From Capra hircus (Eukaryota; Chordata; Mammalia; Artiodactyla; Bovidae), in the NCBI RefSeq assembly GCF_001704415.2, contig NC_030808.1, forward strand, positions 139,453,089 to 139,517,088: a stretch of DNA of 64,000 nt. The letters run 5' to 3'. Positions 40,301 to 44,007 of the stretch are shown here, in pieces. The stretch's first letter is position 1, and every line of letters begins with the position of its first letter. The position numbers and the translations under genes were made by a program. The notes under the pieces were generated by a model. The model worked only from the letters and a program-made list of their open reading frames with translations, searched no databases and was not told the DNA's origin.

Positions 40301-41755
40301 TTTTATTTTGTAAAACCTTTTTATTTTGCATTGGGGTATGCATGTGTGCTAGGTCACTTCAGTCGTGTCCGACTCTTTGCAACCCTATGGACTGTAGCCT
40401 ACTAGGCTCCTCTGTTCATGGAATTCTCTGGGCAAGAATACTGGAGTGGGTTACCATGCCCTTCCTTCTCCGTGGGATCCTCTGGGTCCAGGGATTGAAC
40501 CTGCATCTCTCACGTCTCCTGCATCGGCAAGCGGGTTCTTTACCACTAGCGCCACCTGCGTAGACAATTAACAATGCAGTGATAGTTTCAGGCGAACAGG
40601 GAAGGGACTCAGCCATACATATACATGTATCCACTCTCCCCCAACCCAGCCTCCCATCCAGTCTGCCACATAACATTGAGCAGAGTTCCCTGTGCTATAC
40701 AGTAGGTCCTTTTTGGTTATCCATTTTAAATATAGCAGTGTGTACATGCCCATCCCAGACGCCCTAGCTATCCCTTCCCCCTATCTTTTCCTCTTCAACC
40801 ATAAGTTTGTTCTCTAAGTCTGTGAGTCTGCTTCTGTTTTGTAAGTTCATTTGTATCATTTCTTTTAGATTCCACATATAAGGAATGTCATATGATATTT
40901 CTCCTTCTCTGTCTGACTTACTTAACTCAGTATGACAGTCTCGAGGTCCATCCATGTTGCTGCAAATGGCATTATTTCATTCTTTTCAATGGCTGAGGAA
41001 TATTCCATTGTATTATGTACCTTCTTCTTTATCCATTCTTCTGCTGATGGACATTTAGTTCGCTTCCATGTCCTGACTTTTGTAAACAGTGCTGCAATAA
41101 ACATTGGGGTGCATGTGTCCTTTCAGATCATGTTTTTCTCCAGATAGACTGCATGTATTTTAACAGGGAATTACTCTTCCACAGGCATTGGCCCCTTGGA
41201 GGAGTGAGTGGTCTGCTTGGGAGTGCATTCCAGAAGGGGAATATAAGAGCCAGGAAAACTGTCTGAGGAGATAGATGGGTGATCTACATGGAGTCAGTTC
41301 ATCACTTTTGCTCCTTTCCTTTAGGAAGGAGTGTGTTATTTAAAGAAGGTTGAAAATATTCTATATTTTCACATAATGGTGAAAATTAGGAATATTAAAA
41401 AACAAAATTGTGAGTTTTTGCTGTAATTTGCCTTCATACACATTCTAGATTCTTTGAATTGGATCTCTCTTTAGGCCCTGAATTTGGGAAATGTCTGGAG
41501 TGTTGTGCTGCAAATCATAAAGAAAGGACACATGCTAACATTTGTATTCCTCTCTGTACCCTCATTTTATCTTTGCTGATGAGTGGAGCTTTCTTCTCAA
41601 ATGTGCCTTTTATGGTGATCTCAAGCAACTGAATTCATCCTTTTTTTCTTTGTCTTCAGGAGTCTGATCACCGCCAGCTGGGCCCAGCAAATCACCCACA
41701 GGTTTCCTTTAACGTGGCCAGTCCTAAGAAGGTCAGGAATGTGACTTTGGTATAG
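995..41755 (+). CDS. IGSF5: IGSF5 (JAM4), 3' seven coding exons; 5' end outside window
   Basis: The coding parts are 995-1312, 7521-7820, 25011-25148, 29031-29055, 30462-30562, 31702-31775 and 41660-41755. With one base from the missing upstream exon they give 1053 bases, or 350 residues plus stop, with no frameshift or internal stop. Introns are phase 1, 1, 1, 2, 1 and 0 in order. The protein has two Ig-like domains, one membrane helix, a cysteine-rich inner-face stretch, a Ser/Thr/Lys-rich tail and a C-terminal Thr-Leu-Val. This layout and the residue pattern match mammalian IGSF5/JAM4, a type I membrane adhesion protein of epithelial tight junctions and kidney podocytes that binds MAGI-1 through its C-terminus. 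That role is known from the family and was not tested here. No signal peptide is present, so the first coding exon(s) must lie upstream. Identification rests on my recognition of the protein, not on a search. Confidence 0.95.
1429..1690 (+). repeat. Diverged tandem duplication of about 118 bp, pyrimidine-rich
   Basis: TTGGTACTATGCTTGGAATT at 1429 recurs as TTGATACTATGCTGAGAATT at 1547. In both copies the shared part is followed by a CT-rich tract (1482-1530 and 1607-1690). It lies just downstream of the Ig1 exon. Confidence 0.6.
2613..2800 (+). mobile_element. MIR SINE, old
   Basis: The order of signals fits MIR: AAAGAGCACAGGACAAGGAATCA, then a cluster like the tRNA-derived core, then TTTCTTTATCTTTAAAGTGGGGATAA and a GAGGATCAGATGA stretch. 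Confidence 0.7.
2858..3045 (+). mobile_element. MIR SINE, old
   Basis: GCCTGGCTGCCAGG, CTAACTGTGTGACCTTG and GTTTCCTCATC occur in MIR order. This is the second MIR within 450 bases. Confidence 0.75.
3175..3400 (+). mobile_element. CHR-type tRNA-derived SINE
   Basis: The head TTTCCCTGGTGGCCCAGTGG and the B-box-like GGGTTTGATCCCTGG are those of artiodactyl tRNA-Glu-derived SINEs. The body (CAGGGAACTAAAATCCC, GTGCCATGGAGCA) is CHR-like. It ends in an AAATAAATATTTTTTAAAA tail. Confidence 0.8.
3402..3690 (+). mobile_element. BovB 3'-end fragment with CAA tail
   Basis: It begins inside the BovB 3' region (GATGCTGAAGCTGAAGC, TACTTTGGCCACCTGA) and runs through AGGACAGGGAAGCCTGG to a (CAA)n tail at 3659-3690. 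It directly abuts the CHR SINE upstream. Confidence 0.85.
3691..5071. other. Intron sequence without recognised element
   Basis: Unique, AT-rich. I see no repeat family or exon. Confidence 0.5.
5072..5280 (-). mobile_element. Bov-tA SINE
   Basis: On the minus strand it runs from the tRNA-Glu-like head (GGGCTTCCCTGGTGGCTCAG, ending at 5280) to the BovB-derived tail near 5075. Confidence 0.9.
5572..5776 (-). mobile_element. Bov-tA SINE
   Basis: Minus-strand copy, diverged (GATCAAGTCTGGAGCC in place of the usual B-box region). Confidence 0.85.
5783..5930 (-). mobile_element. BOV-A2 SINE, one unit
   Basis: The (GCT)n start followed by AAGTCGCTTCAGTCGTGTCT and CCTTCTCCAATGCA is the first Bov-A unit of BOV-A2. 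The second unit is missing. Confidence 0.85.
5931..6815. other. Intron sequence without recognised element
   Basis: AT-rich unique sequence. Nothing recognised. Confidence 0.5.
6816..7281. repeat. 0.42-kb AT-rich insert between direct repeats
   Basis: CCCTGGATCCTGATTTTTT followed by TTATTT or ATTT occurs at 6816-6840 and again at 7260-7281, differing only in the length of the T run. The direct repeats look like a target-site duplication around an insert of about 420 bases. The insert belongs to no family I recognise. A 93-codon minus ORF inside it is hydrophobic low-complexity sequence and probably not a gene. Confidence 0.6.
7521..7820 (+). CDS. IGSF5: IGSF5 exon: second Ig-like domain
   Basis: The acceptor is a TC-rich tract ending in TTTAG at 7516-7520. 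The donor is TTGG|GTAAGT after 7820, close to the consensus. The exon is 300 bases, phase 1-1. The split first codon makes Val, followed by Met-Gly. The domain has Cys at exon residues 20 and 24 (Pro-Cys-Asn-Val-Thr-Cys), Trp at 37 and the closing Cys near 76 (Thr-Val-Thr-Cys). Four sequons are visible (Asn-Val-Thr, Asn-Trp-Thr, Asn-Gly-Thr, Asn-Leu-Thr), so it is probably heavily N-glycosylated outside the cell. It ends in a proline-rich linker before the membrane exon. Confidence 0.95.
7821..8370. other. Start of the 17-kb intron, no recognised element
   Basis: Unique sequence. Nothing recognised. Confidence 0.5.
8371..8520 (-). mobile_element. BovB-derived 3'-end fragment
   Basis: GTTCAGTCACTAAGTCATGTC, CTGCAGCACACCAGGCTTCC and CCCGGAGTTTGCTCAAG are BovB 3'-end sequence read on the minus strand. 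Confidence 0.8.
8900..9260 (-). mobile_element. Old L1 3' end, split by a BovB
   Basis: AAATTTTTATTGGTG before 8934 and AAAATGTTGTGTTAGTTTCTG after 9174 are adjacent parts of a ruminant L1 3' end in antisense. The BovB at 8934-9170 separates them. Confidence 0.65.
8934..9170 (+). mobile_element. BovB 3'-end fragment, nested in L1
   Basis: It starts at AACTTTGGCCACCTCATGTG and ends in four ACTGA repeats, the usual BovB 3' terminus. Confidence 0.85.
9505..10400 (-). mobile_element. MaLR (MLT1/MST-like) LTR, split by a solo LTR
   Basis: The part at 9505-9650 (CTTAAACAACAGG, GCTCTGGAGGCTGGGTGTCT) and the part at 10120-10400 (TCTCCCTGTATATGTGGCTG, AGACACCAGTCATATTGGAT) read as one ERVL-MaLR LTR in antisense. 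The LTR at 9651-10119 lies between them. Confidence 0.75.
9651..10119 (-). mobile_element. Solitary retroviral-type LTR with 4-bp target duplication
   Basis: The 469-base element starts TGTTACTG and ends TATAACA, with inverted ends TGTTA/TAACA. It is flanked by CAGC at 9647-9650 and 10120-10123. On the minus strand a TATAAAA box lies at 9819-9825 and AATAAA signals at 9793-9798 and 9735-9740, so transcription would run right to left. The 4-bp duplication suggests an ERV1 (gamma-like) source. No internal retroviral genes are present. Confidence 0.85.
10408..10626 (-). mobile_element. Bov-tA SINE with an internal T16 tract
   Basis: Minus-strand Bov-tA. A run of 16 T (10582-10597) replaces the usual GGTTCTTTACC stretch of the tRNA-like head. 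Confidence 0.88.
10627..11035. other. Intron sequence without recognised element
   Basis: Unique sequence. Nothing recognised. Confidence 0.5.
11036..11083 (+). repeat. GTTTT/GTTT simple repeat
   Basis: Imperfect GTTTT units grading into GTTT and T runs. Confidence 0.8.
11185..12639. mobile_element. Ancient L1 (L1M-type) fragments, split by a Bov-tA
   Basis: Stretches such as TTGCAAGAATAGTACAAGGA, AATAAGGCCATTCTAATTAA, GATACAATACCATTATACAA and CAAGGAGCCAACCC occur in the order seen in old mammalian L1 copies. A CT-rich stretch (11300-11440) and a T20 tract (12392-12411) lie inside. The Bov-tA at 12133 and the young L1 at 12640 both inserted into it. Orientation not assigned. Confidence 0.6.
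12133..12345 (+). mobile_element. Bov-tA SINE
   Basis: Plus-strand copy. The tRNA-like head is at 12133-12200 and the BovB-derived tail ends near GGACATGACTGAATAAATG. Confidence 0.88.
12640..14226 (-). mobile_element. Young ruminant L1 with inverted 5' part and 19-bp target duplications
   Basis: The target duplication CTTGCTTTCAGGCAATTTA occurs at 12640-12658 and 14208-14226. After a T/A-rich tail, 12700-13505 is the L1 3' end in antisense, including the end of ORF2 on the minus strand. From about 13507 to 14207 the sequence switches to ORF2 in sense: reverse-transcriptase blocks with Ser-Ile-Asp-Ala-Glu-Lys-Ala-Phe-Asp, then Gln-Gly-Cys-Pro-Leu-Ser-Pro, then Phe-Ala-Asp-Asp. An in-frame stop at 13772-13774 breaks the ORF. 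Both parts sit between one pair of duplications, so this is a single insertion with the twin-priming structure. It is not functional. Confidence 0.92.
14227..15279. other. Intron sequence without recognised element
   Basis: Unique sequence of about 1 kb. Nothing recognised. Confidence 0.45.
15280..15395 (+). mobile_element. MIR SINE fragment
   Basis: TAGTTGTGTGACATTGGACAAGTC and TTTTCTTATGGGTAAAATGAG follow the MIR order. Confidence 0.65.
15405..15580. mobile_element. MER5A-like hAT DNA transposon
   Basis: GATTCTCAGGCCCCACCCCAGA followed by CAGCATTTATTATTATTATTTTAAAAAGCTCCC matches the MER5A pattern. Confidence 0.6.
15600..15840 (+). mobile_element. MIR SINE
   Basis: CAGTGTGACATGAGGCAGG, TTAACCTCTCTGAGCCTCAG and TTTTCTCATC are typical MIR core. 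An (ATA)n run lies at 15745. Confidence 0.8.
15841..16206. other. Intron sequence without recognised element
   Basis: Unique sequence. Nothing recognised. Confidence 0.45.
16207..16279 (-). mobile_element. Bov-tA head fragment
   Basis: Only the tRNA-like head (73 bases) is present, read on the minus strand. Confidence 0.8.
16661..16899 (-). mobile_element. Bov-tA SINE with 15-bp target duplication
   Basis: The SINE (16676-16884) is flanked by GCTCATTTAAAAATT (16661-16675) and GTTCATTTAAAAATT (16885-16899), which match at 14 of 15 bases. Confidence 0.92.
16998..17520 (+). mobile_element. BovB 3'-end fragment
   Basis: It begins GCTATGATTAACCTAGACAG and runs without large gaps to the terminal ACTGAACTGAACTGAA. 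A TA-rich microsatellite (16926-16965) lies just upstream. Confidence 0.88.
17521..18504. other. Intron sequence without recognised element
   Basis: No family recognised. CCAAT-type motifs occur on the minus strand (CCTATTGGCTG near 17670 and ACCAATCAAATT near 18330), so an old LTR is possible. It holds the 165-codon minus ORF listed separately. Confidence 0.4.
17781..18278 (-). other. Unassigned 165-codon ORF
   Basis: Open from ATG (18278) to stop without a repeat that I recognise. No signal peptide, domain or motif is visible. Some length bias is expected from the moderate GC. I do not claim that it is a gene. Confidence 0.1.
18505..18665. mobile_element. MER5A-like hAT DNA transposon
   Basis: GATTCTCAAAGTGTGGATCA, GCCTCAGAATCACCTGGGG and GACATTTTAGGTGATGC follow the pattern of this family. 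Confidence 0.6.
18755..20775 (-). mobile_element. Older ruminant L1 3' end, split by BovB
   Basis: Antisense L1 sequence at 18755-18945 (GTAGTTTCAGGTGTACAGCA, GTATAGTTTTCTGTGCTATA) resumes at 20746-20775 (TATGTTAATCCCAAACTCCT). The BovB between them is a later insertion. Confidence 0.75.
18946..20745 (+). mobile_element. BovB LINE, 5'-truncated, with broken reverse transcriptase
   Basis: A 1.8-kb sense copy. The RT is readable in two frames. The first frame ends in a stop at 19559-19561, where the 53-kb copy has a Gln codon. A shift near 19710 then moves the rest to the second frame. The catalytic Tyr-Ala-Asp-Asp is intact at 19965-19976, as is Gly-Cys-Ile-Leu-Ser-Pro before it. The endonuclease half is missing. 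It ends in the usual TGACTGA run. Not functional. Confidence 0.93.
21075..21125 (+). repeat. CCAT/CTAT simple repeat
   Basis: Imperfect TCCATCCA and TCTATCCATCC units. Confidence 0.75.
21498..21794 (-). mobile_element. BOV-A2 SINE (two-unit) with 12-bp target duplication
   Basis: Both Bov-A units are present, joined by the AAAGTGAAAAGTGAAAGTGAAG linker. CACCAAAGCATT flanks the element at 21498-21509 and 21783-21794. Confidence 0.93.
22130..23262 (-). mobile_element. L1 3' end, antisense, split by a Bov-tA
   Basis: Antisense L1 3' UTR at 22130-22450 (ATTGTGTTGGTTTCTGCCAT) continues after the SINE into the end of ORF2 (22670-23262, CTGAGTAATATTCCATTG, GTGCTGCAATGAATATTGGGG). Truncated at its 5' end. 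Confidence 0.88.
22455..22668 (-). mobile_element. Bov-tA SINE nested in L1
   Basis: Full minus-strand copy, from GGTGCTCAGTCATGTCGGAC to GAGCCACCAGGGAAGC. Confidence 0.92.
23263..23877. other. Intron sequence without recognised element
   Basis: AT-rich unique sequence. Nothing recognised. Confidence 0.45.
23878..24105 (-). mobile_element. BovB 3'-end fragment
   Basis: It starts with the AGTTCAGTTCAGTCGCTCAG terminus and runs to GAGTCAGCTCTTCACGTCAGG. It abuts an L1 fragment. Confidence 0.9.
24106..24625 (-). mobile_element. L1 fragment, antisense
   Basis: CCCTGTACTATATAGTAAATCC, TAGTATTCCATTGTGCACC and ATAGTGCTGCTGTGAAC follow the order of an antisense L1 3' end. Confidence 0.85.
25011..25148 (+). 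CDS. IGSF5: IGSF5 exon: stalk, transmembrane helix and juxtamembrane cysteines
   Basis: The acceptor ends TTATAG at 25005-25010 and the donor is GAAG|GTAACT after 25148. The exon is 138 bases, phase 1-1. It encodes a short stalk (Asp-Ser-Ile-Asp-Lys), then about 24 hydrophobic residues starting at Trp-Ala-Ile-Val, then Phe-Cys-Cys-Cys-Val and a basic stop-transfer stretch (Ser-Arg-Thr-Glu-Lys-Glu). Three adjacent cysteines at the inner membrane face are typical palmitoylation candidates; that is inference. Confidence 0.95.
25393..25535 (-). mobile_element. Bov-A single unit with 12-bp target duplication
   Basis: The insert lies between TTATTTGCAAGG at 25393-25404 and at 25524-25535. The tRNA-like head is absent, so only the BovB-derived part was inserted or the copy is 5'-truncated. 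Confidence 0.9.
25536..26013. other. Intron sequence without recognised element
   Basis: Unique sequence with a small internal repeat (CAGGACTACCCAA twice near 25905 and 25937). Confidence 0.45.
26014..26490 (-). mobile_element. Young ruminant L1 3' end, 5'-truncated
   Basis: Antisense 3' UTR starting TTTTGCCATACATCAACATG, CATCCTGTATCGTGCATCGA, and ending at AGAACTGATTCAAATGTA. Confidence 0.9.
26752..26945 (+). mobile_element. Bov-tA SINE
   Basis: Plus-strand copy with a small deletion in the head (the GTAAAGAATC stretch is missing). The B box GGTTCGATCCC is intact. Confidence 0.88.
27262..27610 (+). mobile_element. MIR SINE split by a Bov-tA (27332-27545, minus strand)
   Basis: TTAGTTTCCTCATTTACAAAATGAGG before and TTAGGAGAATTAAGTAAATTAAC after belong to one MIR. 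The Bov-tA between them is flanked by AGAGATTGGTT and AGAGACTGGTT. Confidence 0.8.
27764..27893 (+). mobile_element. CHR-2-type SINE
   Basis: Head ACTTCCCTGGTGGTCCAGTGG, B box GGTTCAATCCC and the 3' part AACTAAGATCTTGCATGCCG with an A-rich tail. Confidence 0.88.
27894..28577. other. Intron sequence without recognised element
   Basis: Unique sequence. Nothing recognised. Confidence 0.45.
28578..28695 (+). mobile_element. MIR SINE 3' part
   Basis: GGATTGTTGTAACGACTAAATGA and CTTGCATAGCACTGGCACGATG correspond to the 3' half of MIR. Confidence 0.65.
29031..29055 (+). CDS. IGSF5: IGSF5 25-base microexon in the cytoplasmic tail
   Basis: This exon is too short to appear as an ORF, but the splice sites are strong. 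A long T-rich tract ends in TTGCAG at 29025-29030, and the donor is ATAAG|GTAAGT. Spliced phase 1 to phase 2, it encodes Glu-Ser-Ser-Tyr-Gln-Ser-Glu-Ile plus the first two bases of an Arg codon. Skipping it would shift the frame, so it must be included for the full tail. Confidence 0.88.
29056..29974. other. Intron sequence without recognised element
   Basis: Unique sequence between the microexon and the next element. Confidence 0.45.
29975..30195. mobile_element. Nonautonomous hAT DNA transposon (MER family)
   Basis: AAGGGCCAGATAGTAAAT, TGTGGGCCACATGC and TTCCAATAAAACTCTATTTAT occur in the order of a common mammalian hAT MER element. Subfamily not assigned. Confidence 0.65.
30462..30562 (+). 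CDS. IGSF5: IGSF5 cytoplasmic-tail exon
   Basis: The acceptor is TTCTAG (30456-30461), preceded by a weak pyrimidine tract, and the donor is ACAC|GTGAGT after 30562. The exon is 101 bases, entering in phase 2 and leaving in phase 1. It encodes a Lys/Ser/Thr-rich stretch followed by Glu-Asn-Tyr-Gly-Tyr-Arg-Ser-Asp-Glu, a segment conserved in mammalian IGSF5 and holding two tyrosines that could be phosphorylated (inference). Confidence 0.92.
30563..31701. other. Intron, no recognised element
   Basis: Unique AT-rich sequence. Nothing recognised. Confidence 0.5.
31702..31775 (+). CDS. IGSF5: IGSF5 cytoplasmic-tail exon
   Basis: The acceptor is a pyrimidine tract ending TTGCAG (31696-31701) and the donor is CATCAG|GTGATT after 31775. 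The exon is 74 bases, phase 1-0. It encodes a Pro/Ser/Ala-rich stretch ending Gln-Pro-His-Gln. It is the least family-like part of the tail. An antisense ORF of 177 codons covers the same bases but has no support. A run of 16 T at 31805-31820 lies just inside the next intron. Confidence 0.88.
32120..32690 (-). mobile_element. Young ruminant L1 3' end, 5'-truncated
   Basis: Antisense L1 3' UTR and ORF2 end (GTGATGGCTTTGGCATACAT, GAGTAATACTCCATTGTGTA). It stops within AGCTATTGTAAACAGTG. Confidence 0.88.
32895..33440 (+). mobile_element. L1 3'-end pieces, split by a Bov-tA
   Basis: A short antisense piece (32895-32990) is followed by a sense L1 3' end (CAACCTACTGTGCAGC at 33044 and CACTTTGCTGTACAACAGCAA at 33356 to the A-rich end near 33440). 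The sense piece is interrupted by the Bov-tA at 33138-33335. Confidence 0.65.
33138..33335 (+). mobile_element. Bov-tA SINE nested in L1
   Basis: Plus-strand copy with an extra ATATAT stretch before the B box. Confidence 0.88.
33441..34734. other. Intron sequence without recognised element
   Basis: Unique, moderate GC, about 1.3 kb. Short ORFs here show no recognisable domain. Confidence 0.45.
34735..34910 (+). mobile_element. Old L1 3' end
   Basis: TTACTGTATAGCACAGGGAACC and CACCTTGCTGTGCACGTGTAAC are typical of the sense L1 3' end. Confidence 0.75.
35366..35574 (-). mobile_element. Bov-tA SINE
   Basis: Minus-strand copy, from GTTAGTCACTCAGTCGTCTC to GGCCACCACAGAAGCCC. Confidence 0.9.
35586..35938 (+). 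mobile_element. L1 3' end, sense
   Basis: ATCATATGATATGGCAACTATG, GAGTTTGGGATTAACGGATA and CACTTTGCTGGACACCTGAAAC run to an A-rich end. Confidence 0.85.
35939..37546. other. GC-richer unique block in the last intron
   Basis: About 1.6 kb without recognised repeats. GC is visibly higher between about 36030 and 36870 than around it. Several overlapping short ORFs exist on both strands, but none carries a domain or splice structure that I recognise. Confidence 0.45.
37547..37766 (+). mobile_element. Bov-tA SINE
   Basis: Plus-strand copy, from GATTCCCAGGTGGCTCAGCAG to TGACTGAGCGACTAAACAG. Confidence 0.9.
38044..38253 (-). mobile_element. Bov-tA SINE
   Basis: Minus-strand copy. ATACTTTG occurs on both sides (38039 and 38258), consistent with a short target duplication. 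Confidence 0.88.
38268..38346 (-). mobile_element. Bov-A fragment
   Basis: CAGTCGCTCAGTCATGTCCC to GGCTCCTTTGTCCAGG. It breaks off abruptly in the middle of the unit. Confidence 0.8.
38347..40284. other. Intron sequence without recognised element
   Basis: About 1.9 kb of unique sequence, GC-richer at 38500-39050 and AT-rich after 39400. Confidence 0.45.
40285..41150 (-). mobile_element. L1 3' end, antisense, split by a Bov-tA
   Basis: CCTTTTTATTTTGCATTGGGGTA before the SINE and GTGATAGTTTCAGGCGAACAGG after it are adjacent L1 sequence. It continues through ORF2 end signals (GAATATTCCATTGTATTATG, AACAGTGCTGCAATAAACAT) and stops 0.5 kb before the last IGSF5 exon. Confidence 0.88.
40335..40564 (-). 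mobile_element. Bov-tA SINE nested in L1
   Basis: Full minus-strand copy, from GTGTGCTAGGTCACTTCAG to CACTAGCGCCACCTG. Confidence 0.9.
41660..41755 (+). CDS. IGSF5: IGSF5 last coding exon with PDZ ligand and stop
   Basis: The acceptor is a very T-rich tract ending TTCAG at 41655-41659. The exon is phase 0 and encodes 31 residues and TAG (41753-41755). The tail ends Lys-Lys-Val-Arg-Asn-Val-Thr-Leu-Val, a class I PDZ ligand (Thr-x-Val). This fits the known binding of JAM4 to MAGI-1. The upstream Val-Ser-Phe-Asn-Val-Ala-Ser-Pro stretch also fits the family. Confidence 0.95.
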   Translation, partial: ESDHRQLGPANHPQVSFNVASPKKVRNVTLV

Positions 41756-42500
41756 TACAGACATCCCTTTGGCTTCACATGGCTGCTGACTGAGGACCTA
41801 CATCGCATTGCTCATGACGTCATCATTGCTTACTGTGATGTAATCACTGCTGTCATTCTAATGCTGGGCTCCCACTCTGCAGCACGACCTGGAAGAAGCA
41901 ATGTTGTCATCATCAGAATGGATATTTTGAGAGAAGGAATCCATTTTCCCAGCTTCTAAAGTGGAATTTGACTTTTATAATATTTCAAGATTTCAGCGAA
42001 TTCCATAGTTACTAAGTAAAAGCTGCACATTCATTATGATAATGCTTCTCATCACTCAACACTCCTGCTTGCTAACCCAGCAAATGGCAGATATGTCTAC
42101 ATCCCATTGTGATGTTTAAGAGGTCTTTATTATCTACAGTCTCTTGAAGATAATATTTATATATGTTTACTATGTGGGTATTATTGCATATTATCTGTGG
42201 AAAAAAAAGAGGATTAAACATTAGGATCCATCAGATGACTGAAATTGCCCAGAAAAATCATAAGTTGTACGTTATAAATAATATTACATTCTAAAGCAGA
42301 AGTGCACCTTGAGAATTATCTTATTATTGGGTATTGATATGAATACATTCATTTTTATTTGCTCCCTTATCAATCTTGTTCTCATGTCCTCAGATGAGTT
42401 AGATGTGGATTTTGCTGTTTGGGGCATGTATCTGCAGCCATGAAAAAACTCGATATGGGCAACACGTTCTTTCACAAATAAAAGGGAAGACACCAAAAAA
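41756..42500 (+). other. IGSF5: IGSF5 3' untranslated region (end estimated)
   Basis: This is unique, AT-rich sequence after the stop. Two poly(A) signals are visible: ATTAAA at 42213-42218 and AATAAA at 42477-42482. The second is canonical and would place the mRNA end near 42.5 kb. The last repeat before it is the L1 ending near 41150 and the next is a SINE tail at 42759. A palindromic stretch near 41812-41840 holds TGACGTCA, a perfect CRE core, inside the UTR. Confidence 0.6.
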
Positions 42501-42758
42501 CCTTTTATTGTTCTTCTTAACTCTTTACTATTTAAATGGTTTAAACAATCATAGCGTTTAAGAATCAAGCATTTTCCAAGAAACAAGAGACCTCTATTAA
42601 AAATTCTTTTTTCATTTTTCATGTAGAGATTCTCAGTGTATTTTGCTGACAACCCGTCTCTTCATATTTAACACAGAGGTTGGACTATGATTTGACTGAG
42701 CTCTGCACTGGTTGGTGCAGATTACCGTGATGGCTAGCAATTAGTAACTGCCCTGAGC

Positions 42759-42825
42759 CCCCCACGGGGTTGCAAAGAGTCGGACACACTGAGCGACTTC
42801 ACTTTCTTTCTTTCTTTCTGCGCCC
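42759..42825 (+). mobile_element. Bov-A tail with TTTC run
   Basis: CACGGGGTTGCAAAGAGTCGG is the 3' end of a Bov SINE, followed by (CTTT)n at 42801-42820. Confidence 0.8.
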
Positions 42826-42851
42826 TCCAGGCCCAACCATGCTATTGTCAA

Positions 42852-42994
42852 GATAGAATTTGACTTTTCAGAAGTGTTAGGATTTTAGTAAATTCCTTAG
42901 AGTTACCTGGTAAAAGACACAAATTCATTGTGATGATGATGTTTCTTATGATACACTCCTGTGTGCTAATCCATTCACAAAGATGTCTGTACAG
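42852..42994 (+). repeat. Diverged copy of IGSF5 3' UTR segment 41961-42102
   Basis: Read side by side, the two segments share AGAATTTGACTTTT (GGAATTTGACTTTT in the UTR), GTAAAAG, TTCATT-TGAT, ACACTCCTG, TGCTAA-CCA and AGAT-TGTCT-TAC in the same order with small gaps. This is roughly three quarters identity by eye. Weaker similarity may extend upstream of both. Confidence 0.75.
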
Positions 42995-42996
42995 GC

Positions 42997-43865
42997 AGAC
43001 CTCAGAAATGTTGTCGTTTTGGTTCTAGACCACAGCAGTAGAGCAAGTCACCCAATTTTTTTTTTTTTGGATTCCCAGAGCATGTGAAAGCTATATTTAC
43101 ATATATTGTAGTCTATTAATGCGCCTTTGTGTTATATCTAAAAGAACAATGCACACATCTTAATTAAAAAATATTTTCTGGCTAAAAAATGCTTGCCATC
43201 ATCTGAGTGGTAAGTGAGTTGCAAACTTTCTGCAAGCGTCACATCATAAATCACTGATCACAGGTTATCGATTGAAAAAAACAGCCCAACCTAAAAACTG
43301 AGAATTTTTTTATTTGGCAAATTTTCTAAAGACATCAAGCCTGGAAGGCAGCCTCCTAGTGAGCTCCAGGGGACTACTCCCAAGAGGTAAGGGAGGAGAC
43401 AGGATATGTAGGAGTTTTTGCAACAACGACCAGATAGTCATCAAAAGATTGACTGTTAATTAAAGAAAACCAGACAACTCAAGTTAAGCAATTCAGTGTT
43501 GAAATCATTCCTTTTCTGTGCATCTCAGCTGTCTGGAGCCAGGATCTTGTCCTTTCCTGTCCTGAGTCCTCTCAGGGCTCACCTTCAGGGCAGACTGCAG
43601 TGGCTGATGGCTTGATGGCCACAGCATCCTTTGTTTGCTGATATGGCAGGCAACATTTTACATCCACAACCACAGCAAGTATAATAATAATGAAAGTTTG
43701 AAATACTGTGAGAATTACCAGACTGTGACACAGAGACAGGAAGTGAGCAAAGGCTGCTGGAAAAATGGCACTGATAGACTTCTGCTGGGTGTCACAAACC
43801 TTCAGTTTGTAAATGCAATATCTATGAAGCACGATAAAGCAAAGCATAATAAAATGATGTGTATC
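42997..43865. mobile_element. Tigger-type mariner DNA transposon, interrupted
   Basis: The left end (CAGGCAGACCTCAGAAATG to AATCACTGATCACAG, 42997-43265) and the right part (TATAATAATAATGAAAGTTTG to AAGCATAATAAAATGATG, 43675-43865) match Tigger1-like MER elements in order. About 400 bases of foreign sequence lie between. No transposase ORF remains. Confidence 0.75.
43268..43665. mobile_element. LTR-like insert in the Tigger element (possibly ERVL/MLT2)
   Basis: AACTGAGAATTTTTTTATTTGGC, CTGGAAGGCAGCCTCC and AGTTTTTGCAACAACGACCAG resemble ERVL-type LTR sequence. Boundaries and family are uncertain. Confidence 0.4.
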
Positions 43866-44007
43866 TATATACTATCATGATATAAAATACTTTTTTAAAA
43901 TCTTAAATTACATTCAGCCCCTACCCTGGACCCTCTTCTATGAATCGATGACTAACTCAAGCGAGATTTGCTGGCACAACATGGGACTGCGTTCTGCTCT
44001 GTACCTG

